Source: Viridibacterium curvum (GTDB taxonomy: Bacteria; Pseudomonadota; Gammaproteobacteria; Burkholderiales; Rhodocyclaceae). Taken from it: 64,000 bases of DNA. The notes below the pieces were generated by a model. That model ran no database searches. It was given only the letters and a program-made list of their open reading frames with translations, and was not told where the DNA came from. Made by a program: the position numbers and the translations under genes. This document shows, piece after piece, positions 18,029 through 27,280 of the stretch (position 1 is the first letter of the stretch; the number at the start of each line of letters is the position of its first letter). Location of the stretch: the NCBI RefSeq assembly GCF_039544165.1, contig NZ_BAABLD010000011.1, positions 62,001 through 126,000 on the forward strand, in the 5' to 3' direction.

Positions 18029-18059
18029 TCGGGTTCGCCCGGCTTTTTTTTGTTTTTTT
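18029..18059 (+). promoter_or_regulatory. UUCG hairpin plus U-tract in the cold-shock mRNA leader
   Basis: The leader contains CGGG-TTCG-CCCG (18030-18041), a short stem with the very stable UUCG tetraloop, followed by eight Ts, a G and seven Ts, then AGGA and the csp start. It has the shape of a weak intrinsic terminator placed inside the leader, so it may act as an attenuator or RNA thermosensor (inference). Confidence 0.5.
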
Positions 18060-18073
18060 AGGACTTATCAAAC

Positions 18074-18277
18074 ATGGCAACTGGTACCGTCAAGTGGTTC
18101 AACGATTCCAAGGGTTTCGGCTTCATTACTCCTGATGGCGGCGGTGAAGACCTCTTCGCCCATTTCTCCGCAATTCAGTCGCAAGGTTTCAAGACCCTGG
18201 CTGAAAATCAGCGCGTCTCGTTCGACATCACGCAAGGCCCGAAGGGCAAGCAAGCTTCGAACATCCGCCCGGAGTAA
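18074..18277 (+). CDS. cold-shock protein, CspA family
   Basis: A 67-residue single cold-shock domain with both RNA-binding motifs: KGFGFIT (RNP1) and DLFAHFS (RNP2). Such proteins melt RNA secondary structure and can act as antiterminators. Length is normal. It is monocistronic, with its own long leader and a strong terminator. Confidence 0.95.
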   Translation: MATGTVKWFNDSKGFGFITPDGGGEDLFAHFSAIQSQGFKTLAENQRVSFDITQGPKGKQASNIRPE

Positions 18278-18297
18278 TCTGAGCGCTTGACGAAGAA

Positions 18298-18323
18298 AGC
18301 CCGGCACACGCCGGGCTTTTTTT
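18298..18323 (+). terminator. intrinsic terminator of the cold-shock gene
   Basis: AGCCCGGC-ACAC-GCCGGGCT followed by a T-run, 20 bases after the csp stop codon. Confidence 0.92.
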
Positions 18324-18386
18324 CGCCTGAAGCTTCTGCAGGAATTCCGCGATCCTTATCAGCAAAGCTGCTGATGACTGTGCAGA

Positions 18387-19301
18387 TCAGCTGACGTGGG
18401 ATATCTGTGCGGAATACTCGTCGTCCAGCGCCGCTGCATCAGGACGATGCAGTGACAGGCTCACCGTCAGGATGTCGATGACCAGCAGATGCATGATCCG
18501 CGACAGCATCGACACAAAGCGCGCGCTGTCCTCACCGTGGTCCACGGCAATCGTTACATCGGCCCGCTTCGCCAGCGGTGAAGCGCTCGACGTGATGGCA
18601 ATGACCGAAGCACCGGCGCCTTGCGCCAGACTCACCGCTTCCAGCAGATCAGTCACGCGGCCTGAACTGGAGATGGCGATCACCACGTCACCCGCCTGCA
18701 GAGTCCGTGCCGACAGGCGTTGCAGGTGCGTATCCGCAAAGGCCACGCAGGGGACGCCGAAGCGGAAGAACTTGTGCTGGCCGTCCTGCGCCACGACGCC
18801 TGAATTCCCCACCCCATAGAGTTCGATACGGCGCGCATCGCGCAACAGGGCGATGGCCGCGTCGATGGCGGCCATATTGAGCGAGTCGCGCAGCCGCAGG
18901 ATCGCCGATGTCGTGTTGTCGAGCACCTTGGCGCTCAGATCCGGCAAGCCATCGCTGTGACGCACCTGGCTATGGCGTATGGGCAGCGTACCGGTGAGCC
19001 CCGAAGCGAGCTTGAGCTTGAAGTCCTGCAAGCCCTCGAAGCCCAGCGAGCGACAGAAGCGGATCACCGTCGGCTGGCTGACGTCGACCTGCCTGGCAAT
19101 CACAGCCACCGCGTCGCTCAGCACACTGCGAGGCTGGCGCAACACGAAGTCGGCCACCTTCTGCTCGGCACGCGACAACTGATCGCGCTCGGCGCGGATG
19201 CGCGCCAGCAGATGATTCTCACCGTGGCGCGTGCTATCGGTACGCAGCGGACAGGATGGCGGACACGCCGCTGAGCGCGGGGTGCGGCGCGTTGATGACA
19301 T
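18387..19301 (-). CDS. hexR: HexR-type RpiR family regulator, out of frame with glk
   Basis: RpiR-type regulator: N-terminal helix-turn-helix (IARQVDVSQPTVIRFCRSLGF) and C-terminal SIS sugar-phosphate domain (ELYGVGNSGVVAQDGQHKFFRFG). HexR represses Entner-Doudoroff and glucose genes and is released by KDPG. In Burkholderia this regulator is fused to the C-terminus of glucokinase. Here it lies in the +1 frame relative to glk. The start is uncertain: ATG 19301 lies 68 bases inside glk and lacks a ribosome site; CTG 19211 has GGTGAG six bases upstream; TTG 19178 would cut the first helix (LLARIRAERDQLSRAEQKVA). A frameshift joining it to glk is also possible. Last gene of the transporter operon. 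Confidence 0.8.
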   Translation of the reverse strand: MSSTRRTPRSAACPPSCPLRTDSTRHGENHLLARIRAERDQLSRAEQKVADFVLRQPRSVLSDAVAVIARQVDVSQPTVIRFCRSLGFEGLQDFKLKLASGLTGTLPIRHSQVRHSDGLPDLSAKVLDNTTSAILRLRDSLNMAAIDAAIALLRDARRIELYGVGNSGVVAQDGQHKFFRFGVPCVAFADTHLQRLSARTLQAGDVVIAISSSGRVTDLLEAVSLAQGAGASVIAITSSASPLAKRADVTIAVDHGEDSARFVSMLSRIMHLLVIDILTVSLSLHRPDAAALDDEYSAQISHVS

Positions 19302-20202
19302 AGGTCGGTATGCGCGACAGGTAGTCCGCGAAGCGCCCCTTGGCTTCGAAACGCGCACGGAAGGCAGATTTGCCAAGATACGCCGCCAATCGCGGCGCAA
19401 TGCCGCCCCCGATGTAGATGCCACCCACAGCACCCAGCGTCAGCGCCACATTCCCTGCGACAGACCCCAGCATCGCGCAGAAGCACTGCAAGGCCTCCTC
19501 GCACAAGGGATCTTCACCAGCCAGTGCGGCTGACACGATGCGTTGCGCATCGCGCGGCTCCTCACGCATGCCGGTATTCTCGACCAGCGCCTGATGACAC
19601 AATTCCAACCCTGACCAGGAAAGCAGGCGCTCAGCCGAGACGTGCGGAAACTGCTTCCAGGCATGCCGCAGGATCACGATCTCGCGCTCGTCCGACGGCG
19701 CAAAACTGACGTGCCCCCCCTCGCTCCCCAGCGTCACCCAACGATCCTCCGTGGGAATCAGACCAGACACCCCCAAGCCCGTACCGGGGCCTATCAGGCC
19801 GATCACGGCACTCTCCTGCGCCGTGCCGCTGCCGATCTGTGTGCGCTGTGCTGCTTCGAGTCGCGGGATGCTCATCGCGAGCGCGGTGAAGTCGTTCACT
19901 ACCAGCAAGGTATCCAGCGAAAGCGCCTGTCGTAGCAGTTCAATCGAGAACGACCAGCTGCGATTGGGCATACGCACTGCGTCGCCCTCCACAGGATTGG
20001 GCATCGCCAATGCGGCGTGACGTACCGCATGGCCTTCAGGCTGCAAAGCGAGGAAGGCCTGCGTCATGCTCTGCACGCCATCGTAGGCATCGCAGCGCAG
20101 GACGCTCACTTCGCTCCGCAGTCCGTTGCCGAACTCCAGCGCGAAGCGTGCAAAGGTGTTTCCGACGTCTGCCAGCAGACGCGGGGATTCGTAACGTGTC
20201 AT
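19234..20202 (-). CDS. glk: glucokinase paralogue 1, altered phosphate-binding motif
   Basis: A 322-residue glucokinase of the E. coli Glk family. Sugar and catalytic residues are kept: VVNDFTALAMSIP (catalytic Asp), GSEGGHVSFAP, HVSAERLLSWSGL, GPGTGLGVSGLIP. The N-terminal phosphate motif, normally DIGGTNARFA, reads DVGNTFARFA, so the second Gly and the Asn are lost, and MTNH is MPNR. This could lower or abolish ATP use. It starts 7 bases after the ABC ATPase gene and ends with TAG just before the regulator domain. The second, canonical glucokinase is at 24743. Confidence 0.87.
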   Translation of the reverse strand: MTRYESPRLLADVGNTFARFALEFGNGLRSEVSVLRCDAYDGVQSMTQAFLALQPEGHAVRHAALAMPNPVEGDAVRMPNRSWSFSIELLRQALSLDTLLVVNDFTALAMSIPRLEAAQRTQIGSGTAQESAVIGLIGPGTGLGVSGLIPTEDRWVTLGSEGGHVSFAPSDEREIVILRHAWKQFPHVSAERLLSWSGLELCHQALVENTGMREEPRDAQRIVSAALAGEDPLCEEALQCFCAMLGSVAGNVALTLGAVGGIYIGGGIAPRLAAYLGKSAFRARFEAKGRFADYLSRIPTYVINAPHPALSGVSAILSAAYR

Positions 20203-20209
20203 CGGGTAT

Positions 20210-21313
<1,104 letters not shown>

Positions 21314-21316
21314 TGT

Positions 21317-22189
21317 TCAACCCTTGACTGCACCGGCCGTAAGGCCGCGCACGAAGTATTTGCCTGCCACCACATACACAATCAGCGTCGGCAGGGCGGC
21401 AATGATCGCCGCCGCCATGTCCACGTTGTATTCCTTGACGCCCGTCGAGGTATTGACGAGGTTGTTGAGCGCCACCGTGATCGGCTGACGCTCGCCCGAC
21501 GAGAACACCACGCCGAACAGGAAGTCGTTCCAGATCTGTGTGAACTGCCAGATGATGGTCACCACGATGATCGGCCCCGACAGCGGCAAGACGATCCGCC
21601 GGAAGATGGTGAAAAAGCCCGCTCCGTCTATGCGCGCAGCCTTCACCAGCTCATCCGGAATGGTCACGTAGTAATTACGGAAGAACAGCGTGGTAAAAGC
21701 GATGCCGTACACCACATGCACGAAGATCAGGCCCGGCACCGAGTTGGCGATGCCCAGCATCCCCAGTGTCTGCGCCATCGGCAGCAGGATGGCCTGGAAC
21801 GGAATGAAGCAGCCCAGCATCAGCGCCATGAACAACCAGTCCGACCCACGGAAGCGCCACATCGTCAGCACGTAACCATTGAAAGCCCCCACCAGCGTCG
21901 AGATCAGGACAGCCGGCACGACGAAGGACACCGAGTTCCAGAAGTAACCCTTGAGCCCTTCGCACTGCACGCCAGTGCAGGCGCTGTCCCAAGCCTTGAT
22001 CCAGGGTTCGAAAGTCACACTCTGCGGAAAGGCCATGAGATTGCCCGACTTCAACTCGTTCAGATCCTTGATCGAGTTGAACAGCATCACCGTCAGTGGC
22101 AGCAGGTAGTAAAGGCAGCAATAGGTGATGAAGGCATAGAGCGCAACGCGCCCGAGGGTGATGCCCTGTTTTGCCACGGCCTCACTCAC
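21317..22189 (-). CDS. gtsC: sugar ABC transporter permease (MalG type)
   Basis: A 290-residue inner-membrane permease with about six helices and the EAA coupling loop (DELVKAARIDGAGFFTIFRRIVLP) that contacts the ATPase. I use the GTG at 22189: GAGGAG lies 8 bases upstream and GTGAGTGA overlaps the stop of the preceding permease, as expected for coupled genes. A GTG at 22198 is the alternative. By operon context it belongs to a glucose/mannose importer like GtsABCD of Pseudomonas. Confidence 0.9.
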   Translation of the reverse strand: MSEAVAKQGITLGRVALYAFITYCCLYYLLPLTVMLFNSIKDLNELKSGNLMAFPQSVTFEPWIKAWDSACTGVQCEGLKGYFWNSVSFVVPAVLISTLVGAFNGYVLTMWRFRGSDWLFMALMLGCFIPFQAILLPMAQTLGMLGIANSVPGLIFVHVVYGIAFTTLFFRNYYVTIPDELVKAARIDGAGFFTIFRRIVLPLSGPIIVVTIIWQFTQIWNDFLFGVVFSSGERQPITVALNNLVNTSTGVKEYNVDMAAAIIAALPTLIVYVVAGKYFVRGLTAGAVKG

Positions 22190-23099
22190 GATTGGCACTC
22201 CTCAGCTCTGAATACATGAAGGGCACGATCACGGCGACCACAATCATCAGCATCACGGTCGCCGATGCCGCCCCCAGCCCGATCTGGTTGCGCGTAAAGG
22301 CAAACGAATACATGAAGGTCGCCGGCAGGTCGCTGGCGAAGCCCGGACCGCCGCCCGTAAGCGCCATCACAAGGTCGAAACTCTTGATCGCAATGTGCGC
22401 GAGAATCATGAAGCTGGAGAAGAACACCGGCCGCAGGCTGGGCAGGATGATGCGACGGTAGATGGTGGGCATCGAAGCGCCATCGACCTTGGCCGCCTTG
22501 ATGATGCTGTCGTCGATACCGCGCAGGCCGGCAAGGAACAGCGCCATCACGAAACCCGAGGACTGCCAGATGCCTGCGATGACGACCGTGTAGATCGCCA
22601 TCTCGGGATCCTTGATCCAGTCGAAGACGAAGCTCTCCCAACCCAGATCGTTGACCACTTTCTGGAAGCCGATGGAGGGATCGAGAATCCACTTCCAGGC
22701 CGTACCCGTCACGATGAATGACAGCGCCAGCGGGTACAGGAAGATTGAGCGGATGAAGCCCTCTGCACGGATGCGCTGGTCAAGCAGGATCGCCAGCAGC
22801 AGCCCCATCGCCAGACAGGCAAAGATGAACAGGCCGCCAAACGCAGCAAGATTCTTGAGTGCCAGCCACCAGCGGTCGTTGTCGAACAGGCTGATGTATT
22901 GCTCGAAGCCAACGAACTCGTAGCGCGGCAACAAGCGCGAGGGCGTCATCGACAGCACGGCTGTCCAGATGATGAAGCCGTAGAAGAACACCACGCAGAC
23001 GACGAAGGTAGGCGACAGCACCAGCTTGGGCAAAAAGCCTTCAAGCGTGTCGAGCCATTGGCGACGAGCCGGTGACGAAAGTGCGGGGGTGGAGGACAT
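22182..23099 (-). CDS. gtsB: sugar ABC transporter permease (MalF type)
   Basis: A 305-residue permease with an N-terminal helix (LVLSPTFVVCVVFFYGFIIW), a binding-protein-dependent transport domain and the EAA loop (IDDSIIKAAKVDGASMPTIYRRIILP). It pairs with the following MalG-type permease, which it overlaps by 8 bases. The start at 23099 gives the full N-terminus. Confidence 0.92.
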   Translation of the reverse strand: MSSTPALSSPARRQWLDTLEGFLPKLVLSPTFVVCVVFFYGFIIWTAVLSMTPSRLLPRYEFVGFEQYISLFDNDRWWLALKNLAAFGGLFIFACLAMGLLLAILLDQRIRAEGFIRSIFLYPLALSFIVTGTAWKWILDPSIGFQKVVNDLGWESFVFDWIKDPEMAIYTVVIAGIWQSSGFVMALFLAGLRGIDDSIIKAAKVDGASMPTIYRRIILPSLRPVFFSSFMILAHIAIKSFDLVMALTGGGPGFASDLPATFMYSFAFTRNQIGLGAASATVMLMIVVAVIVPFMYSELRSANRE

Positions 23100-23174
23100 G
23101 CGAGCTCTTGGAAGTCAGGACAGGCGGCCCTCCCCCGTCTGTACGGGAGAGGGAGTGCGTAGCAAGGCCCGCGC

Positions 23175-24416
23175 TTACTTCGTCTTCGCTGCTGCAGCCA
23201 GTTTCTTCACGGCATCCTTCGAGGACTCATTAGAGTTGAAGAAGGCCGTCACCACGTCCTGGATCGCACCGGTCGTTGCCGCCGGCACGGCCATCTGATG
23301 CGCGATGGAAGGCACCAGGCCGCCGCCCTTGGCGGTGTCGGCAAAGTCCCTGGACGACAACTTGGCACAATCGTCGAACTTGTCCATCGACACGCCACTG
23401 CGTACCGGGATCGAGCCCTTGTTCAGGTTGAACACCTCCTGGAACTCGGGGCTCATCACCGCGTTGGCAAAGTTCGCCTGAGCCTTGCCTGCATCGGCAG
23501 CGGACTGCTTGAAGACGATGAAGCTGTCGATATTGAAGGTGAAGGACTTGGCCGTGCCCGGCGCAGCGAGGCACAGGTAATCTTTGCCCGGCACCTTGCC
23601 CGCCGCCGTGAATTCACCCTTTGCCCAGTCGCCCATGAACTGCATCGCCGCCTTGCCATTGATGACCATCGCGGTCGCCAGGTTCCAGTCACGGTTGGCT
23701 GCATCCTTGTCGACGTACTTGCGCACCTGGCGGAAAGTGTCGAAAGCCTTCTCCATGGTCGGGCTACTCAGCGCCTTCTGGTCCAGCTTGACCAGCGCGT
23801 CGTTATAGAACTGCGCGCCGCCCACGCCCAGCACGACCGACTCGAACACCGTGAAGTCCTGCCAGGGCTGCCCACCGTGCGCCACGGCGATGAAGCCCGC
23901 CTTCTGGATTTTCTCTGCAGCTGCGGGGAAGTCCGCCCAAGTCTTGGGCACTTCGGCTCCGGCCTTCTTGAATACGTCCGGATTCACCCACATCCAGTTC
24001 ACGCGGTGCACATTCACCGGCACCGCTACGTAGTTGCCCTTGTACTTCATCACGTTGGCCACAACGCCCGGCAGCAACCCATCCCAGTTGCCGGCCTTGG
24101 CCGTGTCGTTGAGGTTGGCGAGCACGCCCTCGGCGCCCCACTCCTGAATGCTCGGCCCCTTCACCTGCGCTGCAGTCGGCGCCTTGCCCGACACCACGCG
24201 GCTCTTCAGCACGGTCATGGCGTTTTCGCCGCCGCCACCGGCCACGGCAAAGTCCTTCCACTTGTCGCCCTTGGCCTCGATCATCTTCTTCAGCTCGGCG
24301 GCTGACTTGGCCTCGCCACCCGAAGTCCACCAATGCAGCACTTCGACCTCAGCAGCCTGTGCTCCGGCCACACCCAAGGCCAGCAAGGCCACCGCCAGCT
24401 TATTCATCCTGATCAT
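23175..24416 (-). CDS. gtsA: glucose/mannose-type ABC substrate-binding protein
   Basis: A 413-residue periplasmic binding protein with a Sec signal peptide (MNKLAVALLALGVAGAQA). The mature N-terminus EVEVLHWWTSGGEAKSA and the following FAVAGGGGENAMTVLKSRVVSG resemble GtsA, the glucose-binding protein of Pseudomonas; GPSIQEWGAEGVL is another shared block. The ATG at 24416 has AAGGAGA at good spacing. It heads the operon, and a HexR-like palindrome overlaps its predicted promoter. Glucose or mannose is the likely ligand (inference from family and neighbours). Confidence 0.9.
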   Translation of the reverse strand: MIRMNKLAVALLALGVAGAQAAEVEVLHWWTSGGEAKSAAELKKMIEAKGDKWKDFAVAGGGGENAMTVLKSRVVSGKAPTAAQVKGPSIQEWGAEGVLANLNDTAKAGNWDGLLPGVVANVMKYKGNYVAVPVNVHRVNWMWVNPDVFKKAGAEVPKTWADFPAAAEKIQKAGFIAVAHGGQPWQDFTVFESVVLGVGGAQFYNDALVKLDQKALSSPTMEKAFDTFRQVRKYVDKDAANRDWNLATAMVINGKAAMQFMGDWAKGEFTAAGKVPGKDYLCLAAPGTAKSFTFNIDSFIVFKQSAADAGKAQANFANAVMSPEFQEVFNLNKGSIPVRSGVSMDKFDDCAKLSSRDFADTAKGGGLVPSIAHQMAVPAATTGAIQDVVTAFFNSNESSKDAVKKLAAAAKTK

Positions 24417-24503
24417 CTTCAGTCTCCTTCGGGTTGGAATGCGTCACAGAATGCCCAGCCTTGGGCCGGACAGCCCGTACCGCTGTCGTAATACGTGCGC
24501 CAA

Positions 24504-24520
24504 TTGTAGTAATGCTACAA
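24504..24520. promoter_or_regulatory. HexR-like operator at the transporter promoter
   Basis: TTGTAGTAATGCTACAA is a perfect 6-base inverted repeat with a 5-base centre. It fits the TGTA-N7-TACA form of known HexR sites. On the minus strand it overlaps TACAAT (24508-24503), a likely -10 for the operon, so binding would block transcription. The regulator gene is the last gene of the same operon. Confidence 0.65.
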
Positions 24521-24629
24521 ACCATATTTCCGTGGGTGTTTTCCCTTATCGAACACAAGCCAATGTTTGTGACAGCCTGCGGCGCAAGGCCGGAAGCCGG
24601 TTTCAACAAACCGGCACACGCCCATAAAA

Positions 24630-24644
24630 TGTAACTCCGCTACA
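24630..24644. promoter_or_regulatory. second, weaker TGTA-N7-TACA site
   Basis: TGTAACTCCGCTACA shares the TGTA-N7-TACA spacing with the site at 24504 but has a less symmetric centre. It lies on the glk2 side of the divergent intergenic region, about 55 bases upstream of a TATACT box (24699-24704). It might be a second HexR site. Confidence 0.35.
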
Positions 24645-24742
24645 CACATTCAACTCCCAGCGGGAGCAACATATCGCTGGGCCGCACAGACTGCCTCCTA
24701 TACTTGGCGACGACATCAGACGGCACATCACAGGATCCCGAC

Positions 24743-25717
24743 ATGAGCACCCACGAACTCAGCCCCTGGATCGCAGGCGACATTGGCGGCACCAACGCGC
24801 GCTTCGCCCGTATCGACAAGAAAGGCGGACTGTGCGACATCGCCATCCTGCGTTGCGCCGACTACGCCGGACCGACCGAGGCGTTGCAGGCCTATCTCGC
24901 CGCACATCCCGGCCCCGCACCGGTCGCCGCCACCATAGGCATCGCCAACCCGCTGGATGGCGACCGCGTGCAGATGACCAACCACAGCTGGAACTTCTCC
25001 ATCGAGGCGATGCGCAGAGCCATCGGCCTCACCCGACTCGACTTCCTCAACGACTTCACCGCGCTGGCCATGTCCTTGTCCGAGCTGGGTGACAAGGACC
25101 GTAGCCAGATTGGTGGCGGCAAAGCCAAAGCACGTGCCGCCATCGGCGTGATCGGCCCCGGCACCGGACTCGGAGTCTCCGGTCTGATCCCCTGCCCCGG
25201 CGGTTACGCGCCCATAGAAGGCGAAGGCGGCCACGTATCGATTGCCGGGCAGACGGCTGAAGAACTGGCCGTCATCACTGCGCTGTACCGCATGTTTCCG
25301 CACGTCTCAGCCGAGCGTGCCGTGTCGGGCACAGGCCTGCCCTCGCTCCACCAGGCACTGGCCGAAGTACGCGGCACACGCGCCGACCCGCTCACCCCGC
25401 CTGAGATTGCAGAGCGTGCGCTCAACGAGAGCGACGCCCTGTGCGTCGCCACCATGCACATGTTCTGCTGCCTGCTCGGCACAGCTGCAGCCAATCTCGC
25501 CGTGACGTTGGGCGCGCGTGGCGGCATCTACATCGGCGGCGGCATCGTGCCCAAGCTGGGCGACTTCTTCCTGCGCTCCGGCTTCCGCCAACGCTTTGAA
25601 GACAAAGGACGCTTCTCGGCCTACCTCGCCGACATCCCGACCTGGATCATCACCTCCCCCGTAGCGGCGCTGATCGGCGCGGCAGCGCATCTGCGCCAGC
25701 ATGCCGACGCGCGCTGA
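24743..25717 (+). CDS. glk: glucokinase paralogue 2, canonical
   Basis: A 324-residue glucokinase with the full phosphate motif GDIGGTNARFARID, catalytic Asp in FLNDFTALAMSLS, GEGGHVSIAG, HVSAERAVSGTGL and IYIGGGIVPKL. It phosphorylates glucose with ATP in the cytoplasm. The ATG at 24743 follows GGAT at a usable distance; an earlier in-frame start at 24704 lies inside the predicted promoter. It is transcribed away from the transporter operon, and is probably the main active glucokinase here because the paralogue has lost the GGTN motif. Confidence 0.94.
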   Translation: MSTHELSPWIAGDIGGTNARFARIDKKGGLCDIAILRCADYAGPTEALQAYLAAHPGPAPVAATIGIANPLDGDRVQMTNHSWNFSIEAMRRAIGLTRLDFLNDFTALAMSLSELGDKDRSQIGGGKAKARAAIGVIGPGTGLGVSGLIPCPGGYAPIEGEGGHVSIAGQTAEELAVITALYRMFPHVSAERAVSGTGLPSLHQALAEVRGTRADPLTPPEIAERALNESDALCVATMHMFCCLLGTAAANLAVTLGARGGIYIGGGIVPKLGDFFLRSGFRQRFEDKGRFSAYLADIPTWIITSPVAALIGAAAHLRQHADAR

Positions 25718-26007
25718 CCTCCGGGCGCAACACAAACCCTCCCGCACGGCACGACTGCCCTTTGCCCGACTCCGCAAATAGCTGAGGCTGCAGAACGCAC
25801 TGGCCAATCCCCCCGGCTGGCGCCTCGGCACTCTCCGCCATTCAAACGCACGTCTACGCACGCCTGCCGCGCCGGCTGTTCATTACCGGGACAACGGCCC
25901 CGCTCACCAGAAATCCGCCAGCACGCCCCCTGGCGCGGGTGTCAGCCCCGTCCCCGCTGCGACATCTGCCTGCGCCCGCCTACTCAAACGCGCCCAATCG
26001 AGTGACA
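25718..26007. other. intergenic region without a recognisable gene
   Basis: This is the first part of a 400-base gap between glk2 and the chemosensory operon. It is C-rich, has no ribosome site with a convincing open frame on either strand and no clear terminator. The rest of the gap holds a sigma-28-like promoter and a leader with an 8-base inverted repeat (ATACAGGC...GCCTGTAT, 26039-26071). Confidence 0.5.
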
Positions 26008-26034
26008 TAAAGTTTTACGGCACACGGTCGTTAG
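26008..26034 (+). promoter_or_regulatory. sigma-28 (FliA)-like promoter of the chemosensory operon
   Basis: TAAAGTTT-N11-GTCGTTAG. The -35 is a perfect match to the FliA consensus (TAAAGTTT), the spacing of 11 is exact, and the -10 matches GCCGATAA at 5 of 8 positions. It lies about 85-110 bases upstream of the first gene, which supports co-regulation with flagellar genes. Confidence 0.65.
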
Positions 26035-26119
26035 CTGCATACAGGCAAGTGCCCATCAGGCAGGCCTGTATCCGTAAACCCTAACGGGCCTCGCGCTCAC
26101 GGTGGACGAACGACTGATC

Positions 26120-27247
26120 ATGACGACATCGACCCAACGCAACGCAATACTGGCCATCGCCGCCATCAACTTTGTCCTGCTGGCCATCGTGGCCCAATCC
26201 ACCTGGGTCGGGCTCTTTATCGGCGCAGGTGTTGCCGCAGCGCTGTTCACGTACAGCAAGCGACAAGAAACACCCCCTGCCACCGTGCAACCGCTGAGTA
26301 TGCGCGAGCCCGAAGCACGCACCGTCGAGCGCATGCCCGAGCTGGTGGCCGAGGTCGTCCCGCTGTGGAACCGCCACGTCGCACTCGCGCAAAACCAGAT
26401 CAAGGACGCCATCGACTCGCTCGCCTCTCGCTTCAGCACACTTGCCAACCGTCTCTCGCACGGGTCGGGCCAGCAGCAGAACGACGGTCAGGCCTTCGTA
26501 CTGCAGACCATCCGCGAGGCTGAGGGGTCGCTGCGCGGCATCGTCGCCAAACTCAACGCAACGCAGGAATTCCGCACCACTCTGATCAGCGAGATGAACA
26601 ACGTCGCCTCGCAGACCGACGGCCTGCGCCGCATGGCCGAAGAAGTGGCCGATATCGCCAAGCAGACGAACCTCTTGGCACTCAACGCCGCCATTGAGGC
26701 CGCGCGGGCTGGCGAAGCGGGTCGCGGTTTCGCCGTCGTCGCGGACGAGGTGCGCAAGCTCTCCAGCCAGTCCGGCGAGACCGGCAAGCGCATTCACGAG
26801 ACGGTCAGCACGGTCAGCAGTGCCATTGCGCAAGCCCTGCAGCGCTCCGAACAGTTCGCCACCGAAGAAGCCGAGGCGATCAGCGCATCGCAAGACAGTG
26901 CCGAGCACATCATCACCAGCTTCAACCGCACCGCTTCCGAGCTGGGCGCATCCCTTGTCGCGATGCAGGAGGAACGCCGTGCCGTCGAGGCCGACGTGCA
27001 CGATGTGCTGATCAACCTTCAATTCCAGGACCGTGTCCACCAGATCTTCGACCACGTCCTCAACGACATGTCACGCATGTCCCAGGCCGCGCAGCAACTC
27101 CAGCGCGATCCGAAGGCTGCAACTCCGGACACGCGCCGCTGGCTGGACGATCTGTCCAAAACCTACACCATGCTTGAACAGCGGCAAACCCATGGTGGCG
27201 ACCACGCCAAGAGCGCGGCTCCGCAAACCGGCATCACCTTCTTCTGA
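26120..27247 (+). CDS. methyl-accepting chemotaxis protein without periplasmic domain
   Basis: A 375-residue receptor-like protein. Two short N-terminal helices (AILAIAAINFVLLAIVAQ and WVGLFIGAGVAAALFTY) form a hairpin with almost no external loop, so it probably senses inside the cell or membrane. The hairpin tip EVADIAKQTNLLALNAAIEAARAGEAGRGFAVVADEVRKLS binds CheA/CheW. The C-terminal region LINLQFQDRVHQIFDHVL resembles MCPs that end in a helical bundle. The ATG at 26120 is chosen over a GTG at 26102; neither has a strong ribosome site. First gene of the operon. Confidence 0.85.
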   Translation: MTTSTQRNAILAIAAINFVLLAIVAQSTWVGLFIGAGVAAALFTYSKRQETPPATVQPLSMREPEARTVERMPELVAEVVPLWNRHVALAQNQIKDAIDSLASRFSTLANRLSHGSGQQQNDGQAFVLQTIREAEGSLRGIVAKLNATQEFRTTLISEMNNVASQTDGLRRMAEEVADIAKQTNLLALNAAIEAARAGEAGRGFAVVADEVRKLSSQSGETGKRIHETVSTVSSAIAQALQRSEQFATEEAEAISASQDSAEHIITSFNRTASELGASLVAMQEERRAVEADVHDVLINLQFQDRVHQIFDHVLNDMSRMSQAAQQLQRDPKAATPDTRRWLDDLSKTYTMLEQRQTHGGDHAKSAAPQTGITFF

Positions 27248-27280
27248 GCCCGCCCAGCCACACCCGAAAGCGAGTCCCCC

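Noticed and set aside
25718..26007. Small open frames in the glk2-MCP gap
   Set aside because: No ribosome sites, Arg/Pro/Ala-rich shadow composition and no recognisable motif.
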